Shown here: piece by piece, positions 45,336 to 53,348 of the stretch
How the letters are laid out: each line of letters begins with the position of its first letter
How positions within the stretch are numbered: the first letter of the stretch is position 1
From: Pseudomonas baetica
GTDB lineage: Bacteria; Pseudomonadota; Gammaproteobacteria; Pseudomonadales; Pseudomonadaceae
Assembly: GCF_019733355.1 (NCBI RefSeq)
Contig: NZ_JAIHLQ010000035.1
Location: forward strand, 1-64,000
DNA: 64,000 bases
Reading direction: 5' to 3'
The notes under the pieces: model-generated
Seen by the model: the letters and a program-made list of their open reading frames with translations, nothing else
Told to the model about the DNA's origin: nothing
Database searches by the model: none
Position numbers and translations under genes: made by a program

Positions 45336-45542
45336 TCAGCAGTTTTTATGGTCCATCGCTTTGGCTTTGCTTTCAGCGACAGGCGGTTGAGCGCTCTGCG
45401 TTTGAGCTACCTGGTACGATTCCATCGAATTCGTCCTGGCCACTTCCATACGTGCGAAAGTCCGGTCACCACCGCCTTCAGCCATGGCCAGAGTGGAAAC
45501 AGTCAGCGCTGCGACGACGAACAAGGTTTTGATGGTGTTCAT
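45336..45542 (-). CDS. Small exported PtrA-like copper-induced peptide
   Basis: 68 residues: a signal peptide (TLFVVAALTVSTLAMA) and a short mature part starting EGGGDRTFARM and ending HKNC. The mature start is the feature used to recognise the PtrA N-terminal family, which is copper-responsive in pseudomonads. Function is uncertain. The start is the ATG with GAGG about eight bases upstream. It sits upstream of copA in the same orientation, with its own CopR box at 45668. Confidence 0.78.
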   Translation of the reverse strand: MNTIKTLFVVAALTVSTLAMAEGGGDRTFARMEVARTNSMESYQVAQTQSAQPPVAESKAKAMDHKNC

Positions 45543-45667
45543 ATGGGCTACCTCAGATGTGTGAAAATATCCCCTCTGAATCACATCATGGATTGGACTC
45601 TTTGGGGGTGAGCAAAAGACTCAGTTGGACTATAAGAGACACCCCCTGTCAGGAAGCTTAGGCCAAT

Positions 45668-45683
45668 ATTACAGTTGTGTCAG
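45668..45683 (-). promoter_or_regulatory. CopR box upstream of the PtrA-like gene
   Basis: Minus-strand CTGACA-CAACT-GTAAT, about 125 bases upstream of the peptide's start. The rest of the 383-base gap up to 45925 is A/T-rich and shows no gene that I can support. Confidence 0.8.
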
Positions 45684-45925
45684 TTTGGAATATTTTTCTT
45701 GAAGTACACGCTATTTAATACGTATGGTCTCCATCTTTTCGCATTGCGCGACTTTTATTGAATATAAGATTGAAGTGTAATCATTGCTTTGGGTTCCATT
45801 AATTCTCACGGAGGCGATGTTCTAGGTCTCTGCATTAAAATTAATAGGAGACTTGAATGCTCTGCTGCAACAGCTGGGTGTTCAATGATCAAAGAAGATA
45901 GTAATGCCACCGAGGGTGATTAATT

Positions 45926-46339
45926 GTGAGTATTAATTTTGAGAAAGCATTAGGCTCCGCAGAAAGAGCGTTAGTTTATCGTGGCCAAAGAGCTGAGATC
46001 TTAAGTAACAATATCGCGAACGCTGACACTCCGAACTTCAAAGCCCAAGACTTGGATTTTTCTACTGTGCTCGCCAGCCAAACCAAAGAACCTGCTACCA
46101 CTGCGTTTTCTTTGAAAACAACAAACGCAAAGCATTTTCTTAAGAAAGAATCGGCGGTGGCTATATACGGGCGCGACTTGCTTTACAGCACGCCGGCTCA
46201 GCCTGCCTTGGACCAAAATACTGTCGATCAGCAGGTCGAGGTCGCGAAATACACGGAAAACGCGATACGTTTCGATGCCGCTTTTACTCGGCTAAATGGA
46301 GCATTCAAGGGTTTGCTCAAAGCTCTGCGCGGTGACTAG
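45926..46339 (+). CDS. flgB: Orphan flagellar basal-body rod protein FlgB
   Basis: 137 residues with the full FlgB pattern: RAEILSNNIANADTPNFKAQDLDF near the N terminus, LDQNTVDQQVEVAKYTENAIRFDAAFTRLNGAFKGLLKALRGD at the end. FlgB is the most proximal rod protein, and the pattern is intact with no stops. No other flagellar gene is near; the chromosomal copy would normally sit in a flgBCDE operon. The start is GTG with GAGGG about ten bases upstream. Its presence within a metal-resistance transposon is unexplained; it may be a recruited paralogue or a passenger. Confidence 0.85.
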   Translation: MSINFEKALGSAERALVYRGQRAEILSNNIANADTPNFKAQDLDFSTVLASQTKEPATTAFSLKTTNAKHFLKKESAVAIYGRDLLYSTPAQPALDQNTVDQQVEVAKYTENAIRFDAAFTRLNGAFKGLLKALRGD

Positions 46340-46449
46340 CAGCATAGGCGCATGCGAGCCAACTTTGGCCGATACAGCGGCTCAGGTACTTTCGGATTCA
46401 AAGGTATTCACCATCAGACGACGCTCTACTCAGGAGCAGGCGTCTCCAT

Positions 46450-46650
46450 TCAATGGCTGATCTTGGAAGGAAAACCAACAGCCTCCACAGCTTTACGGAG
46501 CTGTTCAGCGTTTTCGCTACTTTCAACACTCACCTTACCGGTTGATCGATCGACGGAGACCGTAGCGTTGTCGTCCAGTGCCTGGATCGCTCTGGTGATT
46601 TTGCCGACGCAGCTGCCGCAACCAATGCCTGATACATCTAAGACGACCAT
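46450..46650 (-). CDS. copZ: CopZ-like heavy-metal-associated domain protein
   Basis: 66-residue single HMA domain with the metal-binding loop SGIGCGSCVGKI and the typical betaalphabetabetaalphabeta length. Such proteins carry Cu(I) to P1B-type ATPases; a copper ATPase lies 2 kb away. The start is the ATG of MVVLDVSG; in-frame upstream codons are not in the family. A MerR/CueR-type dyad lies about 55 bases upstream. Confidence 0.88.
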   Translation of the reverse strand: MVVLDVSGIGCGSCVGKITRAIQALDDNATVSVDRSTGKVSVESSENAEQLRKAVEAVGFPSKISH

Positions 46651-46703
46651 GTGAATTACCCTCGTGCTGAGCGGTGTCTTTTCCCCGCAGCGACAGCATC
46701 GAC

Positions 46704-46726
46704 GTTGACACCATGGCAAGGTCAAC
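46704..46726 (-). promoter_or_regulatory. CueR-type operator before the CopZ-like gene
   Basis: Minus strand reads TTGACCTTGCCATGGTGTCAA, an imperfect dyad (ACCTTGCC ... TGTCAACG) with a -35-like TTGACC, as in CueR-controlled promoters. No cueR gene is in this window, so the regulator would be chromosomal. The rest of the 361-base gap has nothing else that I recognise except the dmeR operator. Confidence 0.5.
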
Positions 46727-46954
46727 GATTATCTAATCAAAGCCGTGAGCGCAGATTTCGAGAAGTTTTACGGGACTTGACCACTCGGCTGCTAATTAGC
46801 TCGCTACCATTTGAACGGTTTCCAGGAGTGCGCCCTATTGTTCTCGTCGGTAAAGGTCGGCTAACGGCAACATTGCGGCTCTCTCGCTTGATCCAACGAT
46901 TTTGTATGCCTCTCGTTTCGTCAACGGCTTTGATCTGTCCTCCCGCGAACCTTG

Positions 46955-47010
46955 CATAGGTATAGGGGGGAGGCCTATCATGCGACCCTATATAGGTAGG
47001 GGGGGTATAG
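46955..47010 (+). promoter_or_regulatory. Two G-tract operators before dmeR
   Basis: TATAGGGGGG-AGGCCTAT (about 46961-46978) and TATAGGTAGGGGGGGTATA (about 46991-47009) are G-tract dyads of the type bound by RcnR/DmeR proteins. The second overlaps the ribosome-binding site of dmeR, so binding could block both transcription and translation start. Confidence 0.65.
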
Positions 47011-47011
47011 C

Positions 47012-47287
47012 GTGGGTCATATCGCATCACACAAAGACGATCTTCTTAAACGTGTAAAACGTATTGCCGGGCAAATTCAAGCTGTTGAACGAGCATTGGA
47101 ATCGGACTTCGACTGCGCCAAGACACTACATCTTGTTGCGGCCACTCGGGGTGCCATCAACGGGCTGATGGAGGAGATCATCGAGGATCACGCACGAGCA
47201 CATGTCGCGAACCCCGCGCTCAGCGAAGAAGAGCGTAACAAGGGCGTCGAAGAGCTTCTTGAAGCTATCCGCCGGTACTCCAAGTGA
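47012..47287 (+). CDS. dmeR: CsoR/RcnR-family metal sensor, DmeR-like
   Basis: 91-residue all-helical repressor of the DUF156 family: KRVKRIAGQIQAVERALE, the Cys in DFDCAKTLHLVAATRGAINGLMEEIIEDH and a C-terminal VEELLEAIRRY. The neighbourhood with a His-rich CDF exporter matches the DmeR-DmeF cobalt/nickel system, so metal-free binding to the G-tract operators and release with Co or Ni is expected. The start is GTG, which follows an unusual run of Gs acting as ribosome site. It is 20 bases before dmeF. Confidence 0.85.
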   Translation: MGHIASHKDDLLKRVKRIAGQIQAVERALESDFDCAKTLHLVAATRGAINGLMEEIIEDHARAHVANPALSEEERNKGVEELLEAIRRYSK

Positions 47288-47307
47288 ATGCATCCAGGTA
47301 AACACGT

Positions 47308-48240
47308 ATGAGCAGGACCGACATCGATTACACACACGACCACGTGTTTCTAGGCTCAGCGCACGATGAGAATGCCAAGCGTACGCTTTGGGTTGTAGCA
47401 CTCACGGTGGTAATGATGATCGGGGAGATCACCGCCGGCTATATCACGGGTTCGATGGCGTTACTGGCCGATGGCTTCCACATGGCAACCCATGCCGGCG
47501 CATTGGGCATCGCGGCGGCCGCTTACGGATACGCAAAACGCCACGCTACCAGCCAGCGCTACAGTTTCGGTACAGGAAAGGTTGGAGACTTGGGCGGGTT
47601 CGCCTCGGCGCTGATTCTTTGCATGATTTCGTTGGGCATTGGCGTTGAATCGTTCATGCGTTTGTTGCAGCCAACACCGGTTCAGTTTGGCACCGCGACC
47701 CTCATCGCCGTTGTCGGTTTGCTCGTCAACATTGTCAGTGCCCTGCTGCTGGGTCATGGGCATGGGCATGGGCATGGACATGGACATGGGCACGACCACG
47801 ATCACCCTCATGCCCACAACGGAAACGACAACAACTTGAGGTCCGCCTATGTCCACGTCGTTGCAGACGCGCTGACGTCGATTCTGGCCATCGCTGCCTT
47901 GCTTGCCGGTCGATATCTGGGTTGGGTGTGGCTCGACCCGGTCATGGGTATCGTCGGCGCTATCGTTATCGCGCGTTGGGCCTGGACCTTGATGGGGGTA
48001 ACTGCGGGCGTGTTGCTCGATCAGACCGACGCGCACGTTGCCGAGGAAATCCGCGAACTCGTTGAGAAACCTGGTGGCGCTACCATTACAGACTTGCACG
48101 TTTGGAGGGTGGGACCTCAAGCGTGCGCGGCGATCGTCAGCGTTCTAGGTGAAGCCACTGTGAACGCCGAGAGCATTCGTGAGCGTCTCAAAACAGTTCA
48201 CGAAGTCAGCCACCTGACCGTCGAGTTCCGGCAGACATGA
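47308..48240 (+). CDS. dmeF: Cation diffusion facilitator DmeF (cobalt/nickel efflux)
   Basis: 310-residue CDF exporter. Six membrane segments are present; ligand pairs are in LLADGFHMATHAG and HVVADALTS. A His-rich cytoplasmic loop between segments IV and V (HGHGHGHGHGHDHDHPHAH, about 150-172) is typical of DmeF and related CDFs. A C-terminal regulatory domain (TITDLHVWRVGPQA) follows. The pairing with dmeR argues for Co/Ni efflux; the sequence alone cannot exclude zinc. Confidence 0.9.
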   Translation: MSRTDIDYTHDHVFLGSAHDENAKRTLWVVALTVVMMIGEITAGYITGSMALLADGFHMATHAGALGIAAAAYGYAKRHATSQRYSFGTGKVGDLGGFASALILCMISLGIGVESFMRLLQPTPVQFGTATLIAVVGLLVNIVSALLLGHGHGHGHGHGHGHDHDHPHAHNGNDNNLRSAYVHVVADALTSILAIAALLAGRYLGWVWLDPVMGIVGAIVIARWAWTLMGVTAGVLLDQTDAHVAEEIRELVEKPGGATITDLHVWRVGPQACAAIVSVLGEATVNAESIRERLKTVHEVSHLTVEFRQT

Positions 48241-48279
48241 CTCAGCGCCTGTCCAGCACAACCTCTATAGGACACACCG

Positions 48280-48651
48280 ATGCCGCCCGGTAAACGTGAA
48301 CTGGCTCGGATCGAGCGCCAGTTGATCGTCACGCTCACCGACGCGTGCGAAACAGCAAAGGACGAGATAAAGGGGTTTATTTGGCTCACTCACACCGCTG
48401 ACCTAAGTGCGTTGGCTGAAACCCTGAAGGTCATCTGGGTGTTCGAAACCCTGGCTGACAGGAAGCGGGCCGAGATTGACGCGAAGGCCCGCATCTTTGA
48501 GTTGACGGCGATCGCCTTGAAAGAGGCCAATCTTGACCTGCCTGTTTCAGACCGCAATGTCCGCTTTGACTCGGAGCAAGAGTGCCAACGCACGCACATA
48601 GGCGACTGGAAACGTCGCGTGGCTCAACTACATAAAGCTAAGGGGGACTGA
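48280..48651 (+). CDS. Conserved small protein, function unknown
   Basis: 123 residues, soluble, charged, without membrane segments. It begins MPPGKRELARIERQLIVTLTDACETAK and has VIWVFETLADRKRAEIDAKARIFEL and VRFDSEQEC blocks. Similar pseudomonad proteins are often labelled Fis-family regulator; I see no Fis helix-turn-helix here to justify that. It lies two bases before the DUF1289 gene and 39 bases after dmeF, so all may be one transcript. Confidence 0.75.
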   Translation: MPPGKRELARIERQLIVTLTDACETAKDEIKGFIWLTHTADLSALAETLKVIWVFETLADRKRAEIDAKARIFELTAIALKEANLDLPVSDRNVRFDSEQECQRTHIGDWKRRVAQLHKAKGD

Positions 48652-48653
48652 CC

Positions 48654-48854
48654 ATGGCAAAAGAAATCGAGAATCCTTGTATCTCGGTTTGCCAACTCAG
48701 TGGTGATCTGTGTGTGAGCTGCGGGCGGAATAAGGAAGACATCAGAAAGTGGAAGCGCATGAAGCGGCCCGAAAAAATGGCCGCTGTGCAAAGGGCGAAT
48801 GCGCGCTTAAAGGGATTGAAGAAAGCACATGGATCGCCATTCCCCCCGAGTTAA
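48654..48854 (+). CDS. DUF1289 small Cys-rich protein
   Basis: 66 residues with the DUF1289 pattern NPCISVCQLSGDLCVSCGRN (four cysteines, probably a metal or Fe-S site) followed by a Lys/Arg-rich helix W-x-RMKRPEKMAAVQRANARLKGL. Function is unknown. It is coupled to the preceding gene. Confidence 0.85.
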   Translation: MAKEIENPCISVCQLSGDLCVSCGRNKEDIRKWKRMKRPEKMAAVQRANARLKGLKKAHGSPFPPS

Positions 48855-48874
48855 AACCGCTGCAATTTTGAAGG

Positions 48875-51232
48875 TCAGTCAACTCGGGTATTCCTCAGCC
48901 TCAATGCATTGAAAACTACCGACGCGGAACTGACGCTCATGGCTATGGCAGCGATCATTGGCGACAGGAGGTGCCCCGTCAATGGATAGAGCAAACCAGC
49001 GGCAAGAGGTATACCCATTGAGTTGTAGAGAAAAGCAAAGCCCAAATTCTGGCGCATGTTTTTAACTGTGGCGACCGAAAGAGCTCGTGCTCGTAAGATC
49101 CCCATCAGGTCACCTTTGACCAGCGTGAGTTGCGCGCTATTCATCGCCACGTCAGTCCCCGTTCCCATGGCTATCCCCACATCTGCTCGCGCCAGGGCCG
49201 GAGCATCGTTGATACCGTCACCTGCCATGGCCACTTTTCGCCCGTGTTGCTGTAGGTCTGCCACCAGACGTTCCTTGTCTTGGGGTTTGACTTCACCGTG
49301 GACCTCTTCAATCCCCATCTCCCTGGCGACAGCCCGAGCGGTAGTAAGCCCGTCCCCAGTAGCCATGATGATTTTCACGTTGTGAGCCTTAAGCTTGGTG
49401 ACGGCCTCTTTTGAGGTTGGCTTGATCGGATCTGATACGGCCAACAAACCTGCCAATGCGCCGTCGACGGCGAGGTAGATAATACTGATGCCGTCAAGTC
49501 GCAACACCTCAGCGCGCTCTTGTAGGGAGTTGGTGCTCACGCCTGCGGCTTCCATCAACGCTGTGTTCCCCAGCTGGAGCTTCTTGCCATCGACAACGCC
49601 ACTGACGCCGATACCCGAATCCGACTCAAAGGATTCGGGCTTGGTGAGCTTTATGTTCTCGGCTCGGGCGTGATCGACGATCGCATGTGCTAAAGGATGC
49701 TCACTGCCCTGATCAAGGCTGGCAGCCAGGTGAAGGACGTCGTCGGGATTGAAGGTGGGAGTGGCCTCCACGCTGTGAAACACGGGCCGTCCCTCTGTCA
49801 GGGTGCCTGTCTTGTCGACAATCAGCGTGTCGATTCTGCAAAGGCTTTCAATTGCACTGGCATCTCTGAACAAAACACCCATGCTGGCTGCTTTACCTGT
49901 CGACACCATGATCGACATAGGCGTAGCAAGTCCCAACGCACAGGGACAAGCGATGATCAGCACGGCGACAGCGTTGATTAGACCAAACACCCAACTGGGC
50001 TCAGGGCCGAAAAGCCCCCAACCGATAAATGTCATTATCGCAATCGCGATAACACCCATCACGAAGTAGCCGGCAATCGAGTCGGCCATTCGTTGCATCG
50101 GCGCCTTGGAACGCTGAGCTCTCGCGACCATCTGTACGATCTGGGACAGCATGGTTTCGGCACCGACCTTCTGGGCCTCCATCACCAGGCTCCCATGCGT
50201 ATTCAGCGTGGCGCCGATCAGGCTATCTCCAGCTTTCTTCATTACCGGGACTGGCTCGCCAGTGAGCATCGACTCATCCACCGCACTTTCACCCTCAAGT
50301 ACCGAACCATCAACTGGCACCTTTTCACCCGGTCTGACCCGTAAGTGGTCTCCCAGGTGCACATGTGTGAGAGGAATGTCTTCCTCCTGGCCATCGGCAT
50401 TGATCCGGCGTGCAGTTTTGGGCGAAAGGCCGAGAAGAGACTTAATGGCGGCGGAAGTTTGTGATCGGGCTTTGAGCTCAAGGATCTGGCCAAGCAACGT
50501 GAGCGAGATGATGACCGCTGCCGCTTCGAAGTAAACGCCGATACGTCCATCTTGCATGAAATTGGAGGGAAAACTTTGGGGGAAGAGCGTTGCTATGACG
50601 CTGTACAGATAAGCTGCGGCGGTGCCCAACCCAATCAGAGTCCACATGTTGGGACTGCGATTTTTAACCGAGGCCAGTCCCCTTACAAAAAAAGGCCATC
50701 CTGCCCATAAGGTCACGGGTGTCGCCAGAGCGAACTCGATCCAGTTTTGAGCCGAACCATGAAGAAGTTGTAACGAGTGACCCGCCATCGCGAGCACGGT
50801 TACGACCACGGTTAAGGGCAGCGACCACCAGAAGCGGCGATTGAAATCCCGGAGTTCAGGATTTTCTTCTTCATCAAGCGCCGGCATGACAGGCTCTAGT
50901 GCCATGCCACATTTAGGACAGTTACCGGGGCCGGTCTGCCGTATTTCAGGATGCATCGGGCACGTAAATTCAGTGCCCGTTTGTACCGCAGACTCCGGCG
51001 TTGTGCTGCCTGACTCGTTGCGCACCACGTGGCCACTGTAGCGCTCAGGGTCCGCTCGAAACTTCTCCTGACATTTCAGGCTACAGAACCGATACGTCTG
51101 TCCTTGGTAAGTCTCAGCAAATTTACTCGACGAAGTGACTGCCATTCCACACACCGGGTCATGTAGATCAGCATCATCCCGGGAAGCAGCATGGGTGTGA
51201 TTATGGTCGTGATGGCCAGAGGTGGTAGGCAT
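48875..51232 (-). CDS. Copper-exporting P1B-type ATPase with YHS and heavy-metal-binding domains
   Basis: 785 residues. The His-rich N terminus (HHDHNHTHAAS) is followed by a YHS domain (DPVCGMAV...FCSLKCQEKF), a heavy-metal-binding domain (CPMHPEIRQTGPGNCPKCGM), eight membrane segments, phosphatase motif TGEP, CPC ion site in ACPCALGLATP, phosphorylation site DKTGTLT and hinge GDGINDAP. The last membrane segment has the copper-type MSVSSASVV. This is the CopF/SilP-like class exporting Cu(I) or Ag(I) to the periplasm. AGGGGAA lies six bases before the ATG. No CopR box was found directly before it; it may be read with the cupredoxin gene, 180 bases upstream. Confidence 0.95.
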   Translation of the reverse strand: MPTTSGHHDHNHTHAASRDDADLHDPVCGMAVTSSSKFAETYQGQTYRFCSLKCQEKFRADPERYSGHVVRNESGSTTPESAVQTGTEFTCPMHPEIRQTGPGNCPKCGMALEPVMPALDEEENPELRDFNRRFWWSLPLTVVVTVLAMAGHSLQLLHGSAQNWIEFALATPVTLWAGWPFFVRGLASVKNRSPNMWTLIGLGTAAAYLYSVIATLFPQSFPSNFMQDGRIGVYFEAAAVIISLTLLGQILELKARSQTSAAIKSLLGLSPKTARRINADGQEEDIPLTHVHLGDHLRVRPGEKVPVDGSVLEGESAVDESMLTGEPVPVMKKAGDSLIGATLNTHGSLVMEAQKVGAETMLSQIVQMVARAQRSKAPMQRMADSIAGYFVMGVIAIAIMTFIGWGLFGPEPSWVFGLINAVAVLIIACPCALGLATPMSIMVSTGKAASMGVLFRDASAIESLCRIDTLIVDKTGTLTEGRPVFHSVEATPTFNPDDVLHLAASLDQGSEHPLAHAIVDHARAENIKLTKPESFESDSGIGVSGVVDGKKLQLGNTALMEAAGVSTNSLQERAEVLRLDGISIIYLAVDGALAGLLAVSDPIKPTSKEAVTKLKAHNVKIIMATGDGLTTARAVAREMGIEEVHGEVKPQDKERLVADLQQHGRKVAMAGDGINDAPALARADVGIAMGTGTDVAMNSAQLTLVKGDLMGILRARALSVATVKNMRQNLGFAFLYNSMGIPLAAGLLYPLTGHLLSPMIAAIAMSVSSASVVFNALRLRNTRVD

Positions 51233-51412
51233 GTCTATTCCCCTTGTAAGGTGCTACTAGAAATGAGCATATTCAGTACAACGCTGATTTGCGGCTCCAC
51301 AGTGGTGCGGTGATGTTTCCGCACGGACCCCGGCTGAGAAGCGTTGCTATGTTACTTGCGACTTAGCGTAGCCAACTCTTGCGTCGGGCCGGCAGAAACA
51401 GCCGACTCCGGT

Positions 51413-51946
51413 TTATTTCAGATCAAATTCGCCGACCATTCCCGATTGGTAATGCCCCGGCACGTTGCAGGCAAACTGAAGCCCTGCACTGTCGTTGAAG
51501 GTCCAGATCAGCTCTTGGGTTGAGCCAGGCTCAATCAGGACACTGTTAGGGTCGTCATGCTCCATTGCGACCATCTTCATTCCGCCCATGCCGTGGCTCA
51601 TGCCGCTCATCTTCCCGGTACCGGTAGGGCTTAATGTTCCGTTCTTGAACATGCTTGCCATTTCTTTCTGGTGTGCTGCATGAGCAGCGGCTTTGCCGAT
51701 GTTGAACTCATGCAGCAGCGAACCCTCGTTGCGAAGGACAAAGCGGATTGTTTCACCAGGTTTTACGTCGATGCTTTTAGGCTTGAAAAAAATGTCGCCC
51801 ATCTCGACCTCTACAGTGCGGGTAACGTCAGAGGCCACACCAGGCTGGCCTATGTCGTCTTGTCCATGCCCAGCATTAGCCATAGCCGTAGCAGCGAAAA
51901 AAAGGGTCATTGCTGCGATGAACGGGGTAGCGAGCGTAGTTTTCAT
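51413..51946 (-). CDS. Periplasmic cupredoxin (CopI-like)
   Basis: 177 residues. A signal peptide (ATPFIAAMTLFFAATAMA) is followed by a cupredoxin fold with His in LLHEFNIG, a Met/His-rich insertion (KMSGMSHGMGGMKMVAMEH) and the C-terminal ligand set CNVPGHYQSGMVGEF (Cys, His, Met of a type 1 site). It probably binds and carries copper in the periplasm. The start is the ATG with GAGG seven bases upstream. A CopR box lies about 70 bases upstream at 52018. Confidence 0.9.
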   Translation of the reverse strand: MKTTLATPFIAAMTLFFAATAMANAGHGQDDIGQPGVASDVTRTVEVEMGDIFFKPKSIDVKPGETIRFVLRNEGSLLHEFNIGKAAAHAAHQKEMASMFKNGTLSPTGTGKMSGMSHGMGGMKMVAMEHDDPNSVLIEPGSTQELIWTFNDSAGLQFACNVPGHYQSGMVGEFDLK

Positions 51947-52017
51947 GGTGACCTCAGGAATACGTGGGAACATTGGCTATGCTAATGATGCTCAGCTGCC
52001 AGCTAACTGACTTGGGC

Positions 52018-52033
52018 ATTACTTCTTTGTCAG
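52018..52033 (-). promoter_or_regulatory. CopR box upstream of the cupredoxin
   Basis: Minus-strand CTGACA-AAGAA-GTAAT, oriented to the cupredoxin gene. Confidence 0.78.
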
Positions 52034-52103
52034 TTTTCTAAATAGATACGGCGTCCAATTGACGCCGCAACAAGATGCTGACAAGTACTTATCCTGGGGG
52101 CGT

Positions 52104-52457
52104 TTATTGATGGTTTTCTGAAAGCATCAATTTGTGCTCGCGCTGCATCTGGCGCAAAACGTCGTCAACAATTTTGTCGTGCTTCTCCATCCAGGCTAGA
52201 TGCTGTTGGGGTGACATTGAGGCATCTGGGTGATCGTTGTGGAGCTGGCTCATGATGTCGCCAAGCATCTTCATGTGTTCTGCCATGTGGACGTGACGCT
52301 CTCCTTCAGGGGCTTGTTCAGCTTTCATCAACGTGGCCTCGGCCTTGTCGCGCAAACCTTCCATACGCTCAATCACACGATCTCCGCCGCTTTCAGCCCA
52401 CACAGAAGCCGAGACCAGTATCGAGCTTACAAAAAACAGCATTTTCAGGTGGTTCAT
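52104..52457 (-). CDS. Small exported copper-associated protein (PtrA-like N terminus)
   Basis: 117 residues. A signal peptide (MLFFVSSILVSASVWA) leads to a mature chain starting ESGGDRVIERM, related to the other small exported proteins here, then an alpha-helical part with scattered Met and His (HVHMAEHMKMLGDIMSQLHNDH, QHLAWMEKHDK). The Met/His spacing would suit copper binding; this is inference. The ATG has GAGGAG about seven bases upstream. It is divergent from copRS and has its own CopR box. Confidence 0.8.
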   Translation of the reverse strand: MNHLKMLFFVSSILVSASVWAESGGDRVIERMEGLRDKAEATLMKAEQAPEGERHVHMAEHMKMLGDIMSQLHNDHPDASMSPQQHLAWMEKHDKIVDDVLRQMQREHKLMLSENHQ

Positions 52458-52584
52458 CGGGGTAGCTCCTCATGAGGGAATCCGACTTCCATACGATTCA
52501 TCGCTCAGAGGTCGGTCGAGCACCAATGAAGTGCTCATGTCTGAACCCTAGCCAGCACTCGCTGACATCTACCTGAAGCCAAGA

Positions 52585-52600
52585 TTACTTTTCTGTCAGT
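52585..52600 (-). promoter_or_regulatory. CopR box in the divergent peptide-copR region
   Basis: Minus-strand CTGACA-GAAAA-GTAAT, pointing to the 52104 gene but only 61 bases before copR, so it could also give copRS autoregulation. Confidence 0.78.
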
Positions 52601-52661
52601 TGCTGGTTGGCTGCCAGTTTTCGTTGCAGACTCCGCTTAACCTTTATCTGAGAACGACCTC

Positions 52662-53348
52662 ATGAGACTTCTTGTCGCTGAAGACGAACCAAAAATAGGT
52701 ATCTATTTGCAGCAAGGGCTCAACGAGGCCGGGTTCAATGTCGACCGTTTCACGAATGGAAAAGAGGCGCTTCAGCACGCTTTGAGCGAAGCCTATGATC
52801 TGCTGATTCTCGACGTCATGATGCCGGGTTTGGATGGCTGGGAAGTCCTGCAGAAGGTGCGCGCTTCCGGGAAAGACGTCCCGGTGCTTTTTCTCACCGC
52901 CAGAGACCGCGTTGAAGACCGAGTGAAGGGACTTGAACTCGGTGCGGATGACTATCTGATCAAACCCTTCGCGTTTTCTGAATTGCTTGCTCGAGTCAGA
53001 ACGCTGCTGCGTCGCGGTAGCAGCGCACCTTCGCAAACCTTTATGAAACTGGCTGACCTTGAAGTGGACCTGCTCAAGCGTCGAGCCATCCGAGGAGGCA
53101 AACGCATAGACCTTACGGCCAAAGAGTTCGCGTTGCTTGAGCTTCTGCTGCGTCGTCGAGGGGAGGTGCTGCCAAAGTCTCTTATCGCCTCCCAGGTTTG
53201 GGATATGAACTTCGACAGCGATACCAACGTTATCGAGGTTGCAGTGAGACGGCTCAGGGCCAAGATAGACGACGATTTTGAGGTCAAGTTGATTCATACC
53301 TCAAGGGGAATGGGTTACATGCTCGATGCACCAGATTCGGAGTCGTGA
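52662..53348 (+). CDS. copR: Copper response regulator CopR
   Basis: 228-residue OmpR-type regulator. The receiver has acidic EDE near 7-9, the phosphorylated Asp in LLILDVMMPGLDGWE (Asp51) and the Lys in LIKPF. The winged helix has KEFALLELLLRRRGEVLPKSLI and VIEVAVRRLRAKID. It is expected to bind the CTGACW-N5-GTAAT boxes found in this island. It overlaps copS. Confidence 0.95.
   Translation: MRLLVAEDEPKIGIYLQQGLNEAGFNVDRFTNGKEALQHALSEAYDLLILDVMMPGLDGWEVLQKVRASGKDVPVLFLTARDRVEDRVKGLELGADDYLIKPFAFSELLARVRTLLRRGSSAPSQTFMKLADLEVDLLKRRAIRGGKRIDLTAKEFALLELLLRRRGEVLPKSLIASQVWDMNFDSDTNVIEVAVRRLRAKIDDDFEVKLIHTSRGMGYMLDAPDSES

Noticed and set aside
51300..51330. Terminator between the cupredoxin and the copper ATPase genes
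   Set aside because: A GTGCGG / CCGCAC hairpin is present, but there is no T-run on the minus strand, so termination is not supported.
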